Part shown: positions 35,170 to 47,005 of the stretch, one piece after another
How the letters are laid out: each line of letters starts with the position of its first letter
How positions within the stretch are numbered: the stretch's first letter is position 1
Assembly: GCF_033958435.1 (NCBI RefSeq)
Contig: NC_134152.1
Span: forward strand, 15,920,001-15,984,000
DNA: 64,000 nt
Direction: 5' to 3'
DNA from: Carettochelys insculpta
Lineage: Eukaryota > Chordata > Testudines > Carettochelyidae
Notes under the pieces: model-generated
The model's database searches: none
What the model was told of the DNA's origin: nothing
Seen by the model: only the letters and a program-made list of their open reading frames with translations
Made by a program: the position numbers and the translations under genes

Positions 35170-37450
35170 AGTGGATGGATGTCTAGAGAGAGATGAATTC
35201 AGATATCAAGTGCTATACTTGTTCCTTATTTTTCGTTTTCATTCTGGGATTGATTACAATTTTTATTTCTAGGATCTTGACTAACTTGGTCCAAAAAAAG
35301 GTAATATTTGTGTTTATAACATGGATTGATTATGCCCCTGTGTATATTAAATTAAAAGTTTGGAAATCAGTGGAAAAACAGAGGGCCTGGTGGTTTAATA
35401 GAATTTTATTCTGTACACGCAGTAGAATTCAAAAGTTGGATGAAAATGTTCAGAAAGAGGTAGAAGAACATTGCAAGGGAGGGCTCAATAATAGTGTTCT
35501 CAGGGATGCTGGGAAAGCAGTAATGAGGGGGAATCCTTGTGATGAAGCATCATATCTCAAAAATGAGAATTCTCCAAGCAAGTTTGGTTAAAGTTTGGTT
35601 TCTGTTTTGGCAGATAAATATAAATATGCAGGGTTGAAGAGTGCATAAGAAAGTAAATGAGATCAAACTGAAGTTTAAGCTGTTAGAAACAGGTAGGGCT
35701 GAGCAAACACAAGGATATCTGAAATAAAAATGTTGTGAAAAGTGTGGTAAAGCTGGTAGGTTTTACCTAAAAAGTTAGGAGTAGTAAGATAAATCAGCCA
35801 CCACTCTGATTAGAAATAAGAGAGATTTACTAACAGGCACTAAACAGATCTATGAGATGTTTACTAACTTTTTCCGTATTTAAAGCAAATGAGGACGTCC
35901 ACATCCTGACATATAAATAAACACGTGAGAAGTATGAAAATGCCTTAGCTCTTAGATGATGTAGCATCTCTTCATTAGCAAATTGTTGCAAAGGAAGTTG
36001 TGTTTAAAAACTTAAAATTCAATAGAGGTCCAGATCTTGAACAGTTTTCTGAAAAGTATTACAGAGCTCTAATGTAAGTGTTGGTAACTGTGTTAATTTT
36101 TTTAATGATATATTGTAGAGGAATATGATTCTAGATTTATGGAAACAGGCAAACATTTCTAATTAGTCATTTCTGAAGAAAGGACAGATCTTCCAGTTGT
36201 GCATCATACAGAGCCATTTCTTGTACATGGATGCTAAAATTTTTGCTAATGACCTATAAAGAGATCAAATTTCATCTTGCTCAAATATGTTCGCCCTAGC
36301 CAGTCTGTGTTGGTTCCTGGCAGGCATCTATCTGATAATATAAAAAGAATGTTAAATCTGATCTGTGTCAGTTCTGGAAATTCTTTCTATGTGCTGTTCT
36401 GTTTGGATGCTGAAAAGGCTTTTGACTAGTTGGAGTTGAAAGTACCTCAGGCAGATTTTGTAAAGTTTGGATTTAGAAATAAATTTTATAGGGGAATATC
36501 TGTCCTATGTATTTGAGTGTCTGCTTGGATTAACGGTCATCTGTGTCCTCTCTTACATTTGTATAGGGATGCAAGAGAGGACTGGCCATTATCCTCCCCT
36601 TTCTTCCCCAATTGTTTCCAGTAAAAGCAAGAAACAGTGACGTGGTAAAGGGCATTAAAATGCCTTCTGGATTAAAACACAAAATAGCTTTGTATGCTGA
36701 CTGTCGTGTTATATGTGAAGGATCTAGAAGCCTTTCTAGAAACTAGAGTACAGTTGACTCTGGCATTTGTGTTTCAAACTGAACTATAATAAATCTGAAA
36801 CTTTAGGAATTAACGTTACCCCAAGTGTCAAAATGAACTTGGCTAGGTAGGGTAGTCTCACTTAACACAAAGATCCTACCAAAGTATAATTATTTTTTCG
36901 TTGCATTCCTGTAGGTATCCCTGACATATCTTTAAAAAGTTGTCATGATTCATTATTAAAATTCATATGAAAACGTAAAAGGCAAAAAAGTCAATTCTAA
37001 ATTCTCTGTAAGTCTACAAACTGGGCAGACTAGTTTTCCTTTATCTTATTAGTATTATGTATTACAATTAAAAGTTTTGATCACATGGGTTAAACAATCT
37101 TAAAGAAAGGGTAAAACTTCAGAAGACTGAAAGCCAAACATAGCTGTTCAAAACAGTTGTTGGGCTACAATGAAATTTGTCCTCAAAAATAAAAACATAA
37201 AATAAAATAAAATCACTGGATGAATAAAATAGCCAGATGACTTAGCAGTTTTGGACAAAATTGTTTGCATTCCTGTTATTGAGGCTCTCTCCTTTATCTA
37301 CTTTCATTAATAGTCTATAACTGATCTTTAGGAGACATTAAATAATTATTTACTCTGGCTAAGACCTGAGGTTACTCAAATCAGACAGCAGTTCCTGGGT
37401 CCTGATTACAAGAGCTATGTAATGAAGTAAAGATCATGTGTTTTTATTAT
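35170..37450 (+). mobile_element. L1-clade LINE ORF2 fossil
   Basis: The frame at 35385-35575 carries an L1-like segment (WWFNRILF ... VQKEVEEHCKGGLNNSVLRD ... AVMRGN), matching the region before the RT domain of vertebrate L1 ORF2. Further along, broken frames show RT motifs. DAKIFAN occurs near 36231. SSGNSFYVLFCLDAEKAFD lies near 36371-36427 with the catalytic aspartate region. WPLSS occurs near 36585, followed by HKIALYAD near 36680, where the second catalytic aspartate of YADD is replaced. Stops and indels abound. This is a rare non-CR1 LINE in the window. Confidence 0.65.
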
Positions 37451-38342
37451 TTACAAGTCAGACATTTTATTGTGAAATCTGAATACAAAGCAGTTCTATC
37501 TAGAAGTTTAACTAAATTTTGGAGTTGACACAAAATATCCCAAAAAATAAGACATTCTCAAAGAGAGAGAAGCTCTGCTGAATCCACTACAATTTTTTTC
37601 ATCTTCAAGCCACAAAGTACAACTAAACAGAAATTCCTTTAGAAGATTGTTGGGGACCAATATTTCTTTGTCATTAAGTGTAAAATAGCATAAGATATCC
37701 AGGGAGAGGGTTTTAATGCTTTTTAACATAGATGTTATGTTTTGGTTTATGTAAGAGTGGTTATTTAGGAATTAGTGAATATGTCAGTGTGAGATATCAT
37801 TTTAAATTAATAGAAAACAACTAAATTCATGTTTACGAAGCTTTATCTTCACAAGACTTGCTTTGAAAACATTAAAATGTACACAGATTATTAAGCAAAC
37901 ATCTAATATTTGGATACATAGCAATTACATAACAGCAATTGTTCTTCGATTTAACTATTTAGTGCTCTATTACACATTTGTTAACTTCGATTTTATAGCC
38001 AAGAATCTTTGCTCTAATGGCAAATTACTGTGGAATTAAAATGTATAATGTGCAATGTAATTTCAATACATTCTGAATAAAATGGTTAAAATTATTCAGT
38101 TAATCAAGTCCTGATAGATGTTTATTATATTTAAGGCAAGTAGTTTATAAAGGAACAAGAGATTTACATGTAGGAAATCTTTATTTTCCAAGACTTGATG
38201 TAAATAGTTGATGGCTTCATTTCTTTACCCAACAAATATTTTTCAGATTATTAAGAACCCAAAGGAGACATGAAAAAGTGAGCAGGTCAAGTGTGTTCAT
38301 TTCATATACGTCTCAGAGCTGTAACAAATAGATCAATTTTAC
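37451..38342. other. Intronic AT-rich DNA
   Basis: No feature recognised. The L1 fossil may extend some way into it. Confidence 0.35.
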
Positions 38343-38345
38343 AAT

Positions 38346-38742
38346 GGCCATGTCTACACTAGCCCAAAACTTCAAAATGTCCATGCAAATGGCCATTTCA
38401 AAGTTTACTAATGAAGTGCTGAAATACATATTCAGCACCTCATTAAAATGCAGGCGGCCACGGCACTTCACAATTGCCACAGCTCGCCGCCATGTGGCTC
38501 GTCCAGATGGCGCTCCTTTTCGAAAGGATAGGAATAAGGGGATTTCAAAGTTGCCGGGGCTCTTTCGAAAAGGAGCCCTGTCTGGACAAGCCACGCAGTG
38601 ACGAGCCGCGGCAATTTCAAAGTGCCACACCTGCTCGCATTCTAATGAGGCGCTGAATATGTATTTCAGCACTTCATTAGTAAACTTCGAAATGGCCATT
38701 TGGATGGCCATTTCGAAGTTTTGGGATAGGGTAGATGTAGCC
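38346..38742. mobile_element. Palindromic foldback MITE with AAT target duplication
   Basis: Same family as 30977-31414: inverted arms with GTCTACACTAGC, GCCATTTCGAAGTTTACTAA-type words and TTTCGAAAAGGAGCC, meeting near 38540. TIRs GGCCATGTCTAC and GTAGATGTAGCC are flanked by AAT at 38343-38345 and 38743-38745, the 3-bp duplication of Harbinger elements. Confidence 0.78.
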
Positions 38743-39202
38743 AATATCTGTTGGTTTTGCCCTTGTACTGCTTTTGTAGCTTGAAGTCTGAACGTAAGTT
38801 AAGCCATCACAGTGTCTTCACAAAATGCAGTTATCTTGAGACTCGTTTTAATCAGTGTTTTTATAGAGCTAAAAAAATAATCAAAGTAGGGGGGCAATAT
38901 AAAGTATACTTGCACAAAGAATGGATCATTCTGCATGTGAAAAGATGAAATTGTGAATATCAGTTTTATGCAACACTGCAGCTAGACACATCTTCCATCA
39001 GGAAAGGTAATTTTAAGACTGCATTATTTTCAAGGCAATTTATGCAGTTGATGTGGTGAGTTGTCTGTATTACTAAAATTTATAGCTAGGTCCATGGACA
39101 TTTTTGATTTTGGTGTACAGCAGCCAGTCCCATCTGCTTTGTTAAATATTCTTTTTGTATGTATTCTATCAAGATGATCATCTCATCTTTTTTTAATTTC
39201 AG

Positions 39203-39393
39203 TTTCACAAATACAAGCACAATGGAAAAAAGAAGTATGAGCCCTATTCAAGAGGAAACTGGCTCTGATTATATTGAAGAGAAAGAAGTCCAAGACACTG
39301 AGCTTGATGAAACAGATTGCTGTGCAGAATCTGTTCCAGAGGGAAGGAGGAGAGCCAAAAAGTTAAAAGTCAAGAAAGAGCAAGATCCAACAG
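39203..39393 (+). CDS. Penultimate exon of the unidentified host gene
   Basis: A 191-bp exon after TTTTTTTAATTTCAG, ending before GTAAGAG. It joins the exon at 20380-20569 in phase 2 (the split codon becomes a serine) and gives 63 further codons plus one base. The peptide starts FTNTSTMEKRSMSPIQEETG, then an acidic stretch (DYIEEKEVQDTELDETDCC), then a strongly basic cluster (GRRRAKKLKVKKEQ), which looks like a nuclear localisation signal. The SP in RSMSPIQ could be a proline-directed phosphosite. The function is unknown, and the gene symbol is left blank because I cannot identify the family from sequence. Confidence 0.75.
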
Positions 39394-42300
39394 GTAAGAG
39401 CTGTATAGCTGAATGTTCACTTCTGCCCTTTTTCTGTTTTGAGCCACCTTAACCCTAAACAGGGTACAAGTTGTCTTTTGAGTCCAAGCATTCATTACAT
39501 TTATCTGTATAGTTTTCTATCTTAAGTCAGTGCTTTAAATTAAAGACTGTTTTGAATTGCAGATTGTGAGATTATATTGAATCAATGTAAAAAAAAAACA
39601 TTCCACAAGATAGAAACTTGGAAATACTTAAATTTTGGGGCTAGAAGAAAGATGGGGGAGGGGAGTTGGTCATTTACTAGGAGATTACTTTCCATTATAA
39701 AATAAAGGCCTCCATGGGGATAATTTTGGTGACTTGAGGCAATTTGTATTGTATCATGGCTATGAATTGTCCTGACAGCTAGGATCATCTGGGACACTTT
39801 TGCTTATGCGATCAAAATTTGAAAGTTATGGTGCTTGAAGCATGATTCCTTCATTTCCCCAGGTAGTCCAGCAAAGTTTCTGTGGCCTTTTATACTGATT
39901 GAAAATCCGCTCAGCTTTCAATAAATCTGCCAGCTTCTCTAATTAAGTTAATGAATTCTTTTAAATATTATGCAGGACTTACATAGGATTATAAATGTTC
40001 AAAGCAGTCTACAAATGTTCATTGCTTCTTAAAACAACATGAGTGGTAAAGTATTAAAAGTTACAGCATAAAATATCCTCCAACTTGAGCATATTGGATA
40101 CATTTTGTTGATGATGTGTAATTTCCCATCATATGAACCAGGTCATCCCTAGAGATATGTATATGTTCTCTCCATAGTTCCTAAAAATAAAAAGTTGAGT
40201 TGATGTAAGCAAACTCATCAGCTGGCTTAAAGAAGCAAGTAGAAGAGGGAAAAAATGACTCCTTTCCATTTTGAATATAGAGAAGTGGATGTTACATGTT
40301 GTACATAAACTGGTTTTCATTACTACTATGGGCAAAAATTTGAAGTCCAGAAAAATGCTAAATGGTAAATTCTTTTTGTAGCCACAGCATTTTACTTTGA
40401 AGAGAAAAATGTGCTGTATTAAAAATAACCCTCTTTCTCTCAGTCCCGCTATATAAAAAAAAAAGTTCTCATCCCAGGCAACAGAATGATAGCATTATGT
40501 AAATATGTCAGTCTGCTGCCTGGGAGGTGGAGGAGAGGAGAGAAAAGAGCCAGGGTGTGGCAGGGAGGCCAGTGCTGACTGCCCTGGTCCCTCTCCCTCT
40601 CTCCTTGTACGTGCAACCTCATCCTGGCCTCTGGCCCTGCCACCAGCCCTAGGACTCACCTGGGGGGATGGTGCCTGGGAGCAGCTGCTGTGCCAGACCC
40701 TGGTGGGGAGGAAGGTGCCTCCCAGATCCATGCTTAGGCCGCTGCTACTGACTTCCCCTCTGTCCCAGCGGCCGCAGCAGGATGCAGCTCTCACCAGTAG
40801 TGTTCAGCTCTGGTCAAGCCCTCCTGTCTCCTCTGCTGGAGAGGGAAGACTGCCCAACTTCTAGTTGTCTAAAATAAATGATGGATTTATTTGGTGGTGG
40901 TATCCGGGATTAATGAAGTGTTGGGAATTTCATGAAGACTGAGAGCCTGTTGATAAATAGGATTAACACTAGGTGACTTCCTCTTCATTACTTACACTTA
41001 CCTTTTCTTAATTAAGGGAAGTGGGGAGTACTTGTTTTGAAGGCAGTAGAGATGCTGCACTGAATTACAAACGAAGTTTCCATATAAATAGCAAGTTGTG
41101 TGTGTTACTGCATGTAACCCTTACAAAGGGAGTTATTTAGTGAGGTTATAAAGATATTATCATTTTTGTGTTTTGATGAACAAATCCAGTAAATACATCT
41201 GTGCTGCTTTATCTAGATTCAAAAAGCAGGGAATAGCTTTCTACATAGCTTTGCTGTCATGCATTGAAAGGTGTTCTCTTTTATAGAGATGTTTACAGCA
41301 TATTATACATAATTTTGTTAAATATAGAAAGTGATAGACTTTTCCATATATAGCATATCAGCATTGTTTAGTTTGAAATCAGACTGAGCCACTATTGGTT
41401 TGTCAGTACTGGCCAATCATCTGAACTGCAGTGTAGTTCAGAGTCATTCTATTCATATCACATTAACTTGCACAGCTTAAACTTGATGGTAGAATCTGTG
41501 AACACTATTTATGTCAGCAATAAGCATATTGTCAAATACAAACTTAAGTGAAATGTTGTCCACAATCATATTTTTGTTTTCACTTTTATGCAAGTATCTC
41601 TTTATTACATATTTGAAAGACAAGTATGTGATTATGACTGTATACTGGATCAAAAGTGAAATGAACTATACCACTGAAAGGAATGTTCTTTTCATAGTTA
41701 AAGGAACATTTCTGTTAACTAGTTTATTCAGCAACTGTATAATTTCAGTCACATACAGCATGCCAAAATTTTCACACAGTCACAGGTTCAAGCTTTGCAT
41801 ATTAATCACTCTACTTATCAAGTGGCTTTGTGCAAATGATCTACAGTTTAAACACATCTTGAGGTTGTATGTTTATCAAAAAGCATTTAGGGACTAATAC
41901 CATATTATTAAATATCATCCATGTTTCCTAAAGGAGCAAAATGTAAGATGCCAGTGTTGTGGGGATCCCAGGTTTGTTGGACAGCGGGAGATGAGCAGAG
42001 CATTTTACATAACCTCCCTTATTGTAGGTTGCAAAATTCGTTTTGGTTATAAACTGCCAAATTCTGGATTTGTCTAAACATTAAAAGAGCACATTGTTCT
42101 ACCATGCAACATGTGTATACATGTCTTGTTTCTGTCTTAATATGAAGGTTTGTAATTTGAAAGTTGTTTATATTTGTGAAAAAGACTAAAGTAAACCAAA
42201 ATCAACCTTTCCACACCTCCAAAATAAGTGTAGCGCAGTAATTGTTTGAATAAATATACCCAGCATTCTATGTGCATCTTACCTGTGGGCTCTGCTATAG

Positions 42301-42780
42301 CTCTAGTTTTTATTCTCATTTTCATGTAATACTCTTCAGCCCAAGGTAACTTAGGCTGCATGTACACTTACAACATTGTCGTGGCAGAACGAATGAGATA
42401 GGTGAAGCCTGGAGTTTACACACACCAAAGCTGTTGAAAGAACCCTTCATTGCTTGAGTTTGTAACCTTTAAATTAGAACAATATCAGAATTATGGTTGT
42501 TTGTGCAATTTGAATTTGATGCCCTGGTAATTATGCCTTGTCATATGTTAATTACGTGATCATATTTTTTCCATAGGACCCCTTTTTTGTATGTATTGAG
42601 AATGCAAAATGTTCACTTAACCAGCATCTTAGGGTTTTTGTTTAGTTTTGTTTTGGCCTCATTATGCACCACACCTTATTTACTGCACACTAGTCAAACC
42701 CTAAGCTGAATAAAGAATTATTATTTCTTTGGGATTTTCTGTGGCAGTCATTACTGTAGTATATGAATGCATGGCAAATA
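39394..42780. other. Intron sequence, no gene recognised
   Basis: AT-rich intron with one GC-rich island at about 40500-40860 (purine-rich, CCTCTGTCCC-type words). The island lacks splice-bounded coding support. No repeat family was named with confidence. Near 42350-42420 are words like GGCTGCATGTACACTTA that recall a MITE end. Confidence 0.35.
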
Positions 42781-42794
42781 TTAATGAATTTATA

Positions 42795-42985
42795 TTCACA
42801 ACACCACAGGGATGCAGTAATATCTTCATTTTTACTGATAGGCAATTAAGGCATAGAAAGATTATCAGAAGTAGACACTAATTTTGGGTGCCTAATTTGA
42901 GATTCCTGAAATTTAGCACAGCTGTTGACTCCAGTTGCAGGTGAGTGCTCAACGCTTTTGAAAATCTGACCCAAGTAAGTTAAGC
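42795..42985. repeat. Old SINE/DNA-repeat relic (MIR-like)
   Basis: The stretch TCTTCATTTTTACTGATAGG, followed by a worn GGCAATTAAGGCATAGAAAG, resembles the conserved segment of amniote MIR-type SINEs. A second common amniote block ending CTTTTGAAAATCTGACCC follows. Tentative. Confidence 0.35.
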
Positions 42986-43244
42986 ACTCAGAAAATGAGA
43001 ACCGTTTGTCATGCCGCACTTTTCAATCCTTATTCAGTAACAAAAGTTTGACAAACCATGAGCTGCTATACTGGGATCTCCCCAGGAAAGGTATTTTCCT
43101 AATCCGTTTAAAAATTACTTGCTTACACAGTAAACAAATTAAAGATCTTAAATGTCAAGCTGTTACTCTGTTTTACAGTTCCCAAAGTACACTGGAAGAC
43201 AATATTTAGTACTTCTGTATTTTTCAAGCCTATCACCATCAGTT

Positions 43245-44010
43245 TAACCCGGGGACATTGCTCAACAATAAACCAGCAAAACACTTGGATCTTCCTGGTA
43301 GAGAAGTTTTTTCAGTTGGAGGCTACCATTGCACATATCAAATCAACAGGTCCTTGTTAGCAGGTACTCTTTTAACACAGCTTCGTTCCTCTCTAAGTTC
43401 CCAGAGCTGATCCCACCAGATCTAAGCCTATATTTACAGCCTTGGTGAAGGAGAACAAACTTATTTCCTGTGTGGTTTTGAAGGCTGCCCTGGACACTGC
43501 TGACATGGTGACAAGGATGATGGCATTAGGAGTGGTCATGGGAAGGGGTGCTTGGCTTCAGGTTTCTTGCCTCCCATACAAAGTACAGCATGCCATTCAG
43601 GATTTGACCTTTGAAGGGACAACACTCTTCTTGGAGAAAACAGATAAAAGGCTCCATAGCCTTAAGGACTCCAGGGCTACCCTGAGGTCTCTGGGCTTTC
43701 ATACCCCTGTAATGCAATGCAGTCATTTTACTCTGTGCCTGCCTCTAGGCAATTCCACAGAAGCCGAGGGATCACAATAGGTGGAGAAGTCAGAGCAGCA
43801 GGAGACACCTGGCCAAGGGTAACAGAAGCCCCCATCGGGGCCTATGTTCAACTTTTGTGGGTATGGTCAAGAGCACCACACCACTTCCCATTTTAGATCC
43901 AGCATGCCCTATTTTTTCATTTTGCCTATCTCCATTCTACCGTGCTTGGTGCCATATAATGTCGAACCAGTGGGTCCTTCACATGGTGGAAAGGAGATAT
44001 GCTATCCATA
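43245..44010 (+). mobile_element. Third DIRS copy: gag C-terminal region and RT start, decayed
   Basis: The frame at 43442-43720 aligns to the conserved gag region of the intact DIRS (LKAALDTADMVTRMMALGVV, WLQVSCLPYKVQ, then LHSLKDSRATLRSLGFHTP). After frameshifts, a frame reads FCLSPFYRAWCHIMSNQWVLHM near 43918-43985, matching the intact RT start FHHRLRPFYDQW...DKWVLEI. The copy is interrupted by a CR1 insertion at 44012. Its distal end appears to be the DIRS-end sequence at 44960-45290. Confidence 0.78.
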
Positions 44011-44011
44011 G

Positions 44012-44957
44012 AATCATAGAATCCTGGTGGTGTTCTGCATCTTTATTAATAACTTGGTTGAGGAACTGAATTGCACCGTCAGCAAGTTTGCAGATGACAC
44101 TAAACTAGGGGGAGAGGTAGATACATTGGAGGGTAAAGATAGGATCCAGAGTGACCTGGATAAATTGGAGGATTAGGCCAAGAGAAATGTGATGCGGTTC
44201 AACAAGGAGGAGTGTAGAGTCCTGTAGTTGGCATGGAAGAATCCCAAGCATTGTTATAGGCTGGGAACTGACTGGCTAAGCAGCAGTACAGCGGAAAGGG
44301 ACCTAGGGGTTATGATGGATTAAAGGCTGGATATGAGTATACAGTGTGCCTTTGTAGCCAGGAAGGCTAATGGCGTATTGGGATACAGCAGGAAGAGCAT
44401 TTCATGCACATCTAGAGAAGTGGTTGTTCCCCTCTGTTTGGCACTAGTGAGTTCACATCTGGAATATTGTGTCCAGTTTTGGGCCCCCCAGTATAGAAAG
44501 GATGTGGATGTGCTGGAGCAGGTTCAGCGGAGGACAACAAAAATTATTAAGAGGCTGGAGCACATGACCTATGAGAAGAGGCTGAGGGATCTGGCTTATT
44601 TAGTTTACAGAAGAGAAGGCTGAGGGATGATTTAATAGCAGCCTTCAACTTCCTGAAGGGGAGCTTTAAAGAGGATGAAGAGAAACTGTACTCAGTGGTG
44701 ACAGATGACAGAACAAGGAGCAATGGTCTGAAGTTACAGAAGGAGAGGAGTAGGTTAAGCAAAACTACTTTACCAGGAGGGTGGTGAAACACTGGAATGC
44801 GTCTTCTGGAGAGGTTGTGGAATCTCCATCCCTAGAGATTTTTACGTCCCAGCTTGACAAAGTCCTGGCTGGGATGACTTAGTTGGGGTTGATACTGCTT
44901 GAAGCAGGGAGCTGAAGTTGATGACCTCCTGAGGTCCCTTCCAGTCCTATGATTCTG
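44012..44957 (+). mobile_element. CR1 LINE in plus orientation, inserted in DIRS
   Basis: CR1 ORF2 sense strand from the segment after the RT core (LNCTVSKFADDTKLGGEVD near 44070). The C-terminal block follows ([20 protein letters not shown], near 44445-44510), then [13 protein letters not shown]. It ends in the CR1 3' terminus CAGTCCTATGATTCTGTC. Stops at several points make it dead. It separates the two parts of a DIRS copy. Confidence 0.85.
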
Positions 44958-44959
44958 TC

Positions 44960-45290
44960 ACCTTATGCTGGAATGCACATCAGCAATCACTTGAAGAAGA
45001 AAAGACAGTTACTTACTTCTGTAACGGGTGTTCTTTGAGATGTGGTGTTCATGTCCATTCCAAACCCCTTCCGCTTTTCCCCCAAGTGTTGGAGTGGCCA
45101 GCAAGAAGGAACTGTGTGGGGGTCAGTGTAGGAAATGCCTATATTGGGCCCCATTTCGGTGCTAATCCAGAGGGTGCTGCTCCGACTCAACGGCTACCAG
45201 CAAGGGGAAACATCTTCCGGCAACTGAGCATCTGCATGCGCGCATACCTGCATTGGAATGGACATGAGCAACACATCTTAAAGTAAGCCA
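44960..45290 (+). repeat. DIRS right end with internal complementary region, divergent family
   Basis: CTTGAAGAAGAAAAGACAGTTACTTACTTCTGTAACGGGTGTTCTTTGAGATGTG parallels the ICR centre of the intact DIRS with different sequence. About 250 bp later comes the inverted partner CATTGGAATGGACATGAGCAACACATCTTAAA. It belongs to a DIRS subfamily with different terminal repeats and is probably the right end of the copy at 43245. Confidence 0.68.
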
Positions 45291-45960
45291 GTTATGTTCT
45301 CCTAGTGATACCTCTTTGACCCCTGATTGAGCCAGATGTTAAACTAAAATGTTAAATTATGTATGTACTACAGAATAAAATACAAAAACAAAGAAATTCC
45401 ACATATTTTGGGAGTCTGAATTTGAAGCAGTAATAGCCCATCATTGAAAGATACAGTCACATGTTCAGAAGGGACTTTTGTCCAAAAGACCCTGTTGACC
45501 ATAAAAATCATGACACAGCGCACAGCAATTTCAAAATGTCAGCTACAGTTGTTCAGACCAAAGTTTTTTCACATCCTTAATTAGGAAAGCTTACTTTTTC
45601 AAGAAGTGACTTATCTTGAGGTATGAACCATTCTTAGAATGAGACGTCTCAGGTCCTGTCTTGTTCAAACACTTGAAGTGATTTGTGACAAGCAGTGGAT
45701 TCTAATCTGGTCACTACAGAGTTGTCATTTTAGACCCCTGAATAGTTATTACTTATTCTAAATGAACATCTTGTGCTTACATGTGAGGAGCTATTGAGGA
45801 AAAACAATTGGAGAAATTAGTGTCTGATACTGCAGTGTCCTCAGCCTTTGCCCTGTGGAAGTACAGGGAATCTGGAGAAATTTCCACAGAAAGATAGATG
45901 AATTTTCCTTTTAAACAGCAAAATCTTCAGCATGACACTTCTGTCTTCTACACCAGTCTT
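45291..45960. other. Non-coding DNA
   Basis: Nothing recognised between the DIRS right end and the PLE. Confidence 0.4.
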
Positions 45961-46021
45961 AAGAGAAAAAAAGCAGTCAAGTAGCACTTTAAAGACTAGC
46001 AAAATAGTTTATTAGGTGAGC

Positions 46022-46048
46022 TTTCGTGGGACAGACCCACTTCTTCAG
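46022..46048 (-). ncRNA. Hammerhead-ribozyme-like motif in PLE 3' region
   Basis: Minus strand: CTGAAGA, A, GTGGG-TCTGT-CCCAC, GAAA. The nucleotide after CTGA is free in the hammerhead consensus (CUGANGA), so the core residues fit. Stem II has 5 bp. Stem III is degraded here (GCTCACC in place of GC-TTAT-GC), and the extra A before stem II departs from consensus. Hammerhead ribozymes are known from the ends of Penelope-like elements, so a fossil or weak version is plausible. Activity is not claimed. Confidence 0.5.
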
Positions 46049-46177
46049 ACCATAGCCAGACCAGAACAGACTCAATGTTTAAGACACAGAGAACCAAAAA
46101 CAGTAAGCAAGGAGGACAAATCAGAAAAAGATAATCAAGGTGAGCAAATCAGAGAGTGGAGGGGTGGGGGGGGAAGA

Positions 46178-47005
46178 TCAAGAATTAGATTGAGTTAAGT
46201 ATGCAGACGAGCCCCTATAGTGACTCAGAAAGTTCACATCACGATTTAAACCATGTGTTAATGTTCCGAATTTGAATATAAATGTCAATTCGTCCGCTTC
46301 CCTTTCTACAAAAGAGCGATAATTTCTTTTCAGTAGCACACATACCTTGAGGTCATTGACAGAATGTCCCATTCCATTAAAATGTTGACTAACTGGTTTG
46401 TGGATCTGGAGTGTTTTGATGTCTGTTTTGTGCCCGTTGACCCTTTGTCTAAGGGAGTTAGAAGTCTGTCCAATATACAAAGCATCTGGGCATTGTTGGC
46501 ACATGATGGCATATATGATGTTAGTAGAGGAGCATGAGAAAGTGCCCGTGATTCTGTGAGTAACCTGGTTAGGTCCAGTGATGGTATTTCCAGAGAAGAT
46601 ATGTGGACAAAGCTGGCATCGGGCTTTGTTGCAGGGAAAGGTTCCAGGACTGGTGTTCCTGGGGTATAGCCTGTGGCTGTTAGTAAGGATCCTCATGAGG
46701 TTGGGAGGTTGTCTGTAGGAGAGAACAGGCATGTCACCCAGGGTCTTCTGGAGTGTAGCATCCTGATTAAGAATAGGTTGTAGGTCATTAATAATTCGTT
46801 GCAGTGGTCTGAGTTGGGGGCTGTAAGTGATGACCAATGGTGTTCTGTTCTTGGCTTTTTTGGGCTGATCTTGGAGTAGCTGGTTTCTGGGTATGCGTCT
46901 GGCCCTGTCAATTTGTTTTTTTACTTCTTCTGCCCTTAGGTGCCAGGGGGTGCCTGATTCTCTAGGTTTTAAGACTTGTTCAAAATGTGGCAAACGAATG
47001 CCCAA
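46178..47005 (-). CDS. PLE C-terminal polyprotein with GIY-YIG endonuclease
   Basis: Open frame of 275 codons. Residues about 105-145 contain a Cys cluster (FPCNKARCQLCPHIF) typical of the PLE linker. The endonuclease follows: IIYAIMCQQCPDALYIGQTS (GIY-YIG equivalents, with tyrosines at IIY and LYIGQ), NSLRQRVNGHKTDI with the catalytic arginine and histidine, and a later FVEREADELTFI with the conserved glutamate, then GLNRDVNF. PLE endonuclease nicks DNA to prime reverse transcription. The frame is stop-free, but its RT part is gone, so it is a fragment of a longer ORF. The first ATG is not the native start. It probably has no current function. Confidence 0.85.
   Translation of the reverse strand: MGIRLPHFEQVLKPRESGTPWHLRAEEVKKQIDRARRIPRNQLLQDQPKKAKNRTPLVITYSPQLRPLQRIINDLQPILNQDATLQKTLGDMPVLSYRQPPNLMRILTNSHRLYPRNTSPGTFPCNKARCQLCPHIFSGNTITGPNQVTHRITGTFSCSSTNIIYAIMCQQCPDALYIGQTSNSLRQRVNGHKTDIKTLQIHKPVSQHFNGMGHSVNDLKVCVLLKRNYRSFVEREADELTFIFKFGTLTHGLNRDVNFLSHYRGSSAYLTQSNS

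Noticed and set aside
40495..40864. GC-rich island with open frames on both strands, as a possible exon or CpG island
   Set aside because: Few CpG dinucleotides, no matching splice phases with the host exons, and no domain.
41511..41897. A 128-codon hydrophobic open frame resembling a membrane protein
   Set aside because: AT-rich sequence commonly gives Leu/Ile/Phe-rich frames; no splice or start context.
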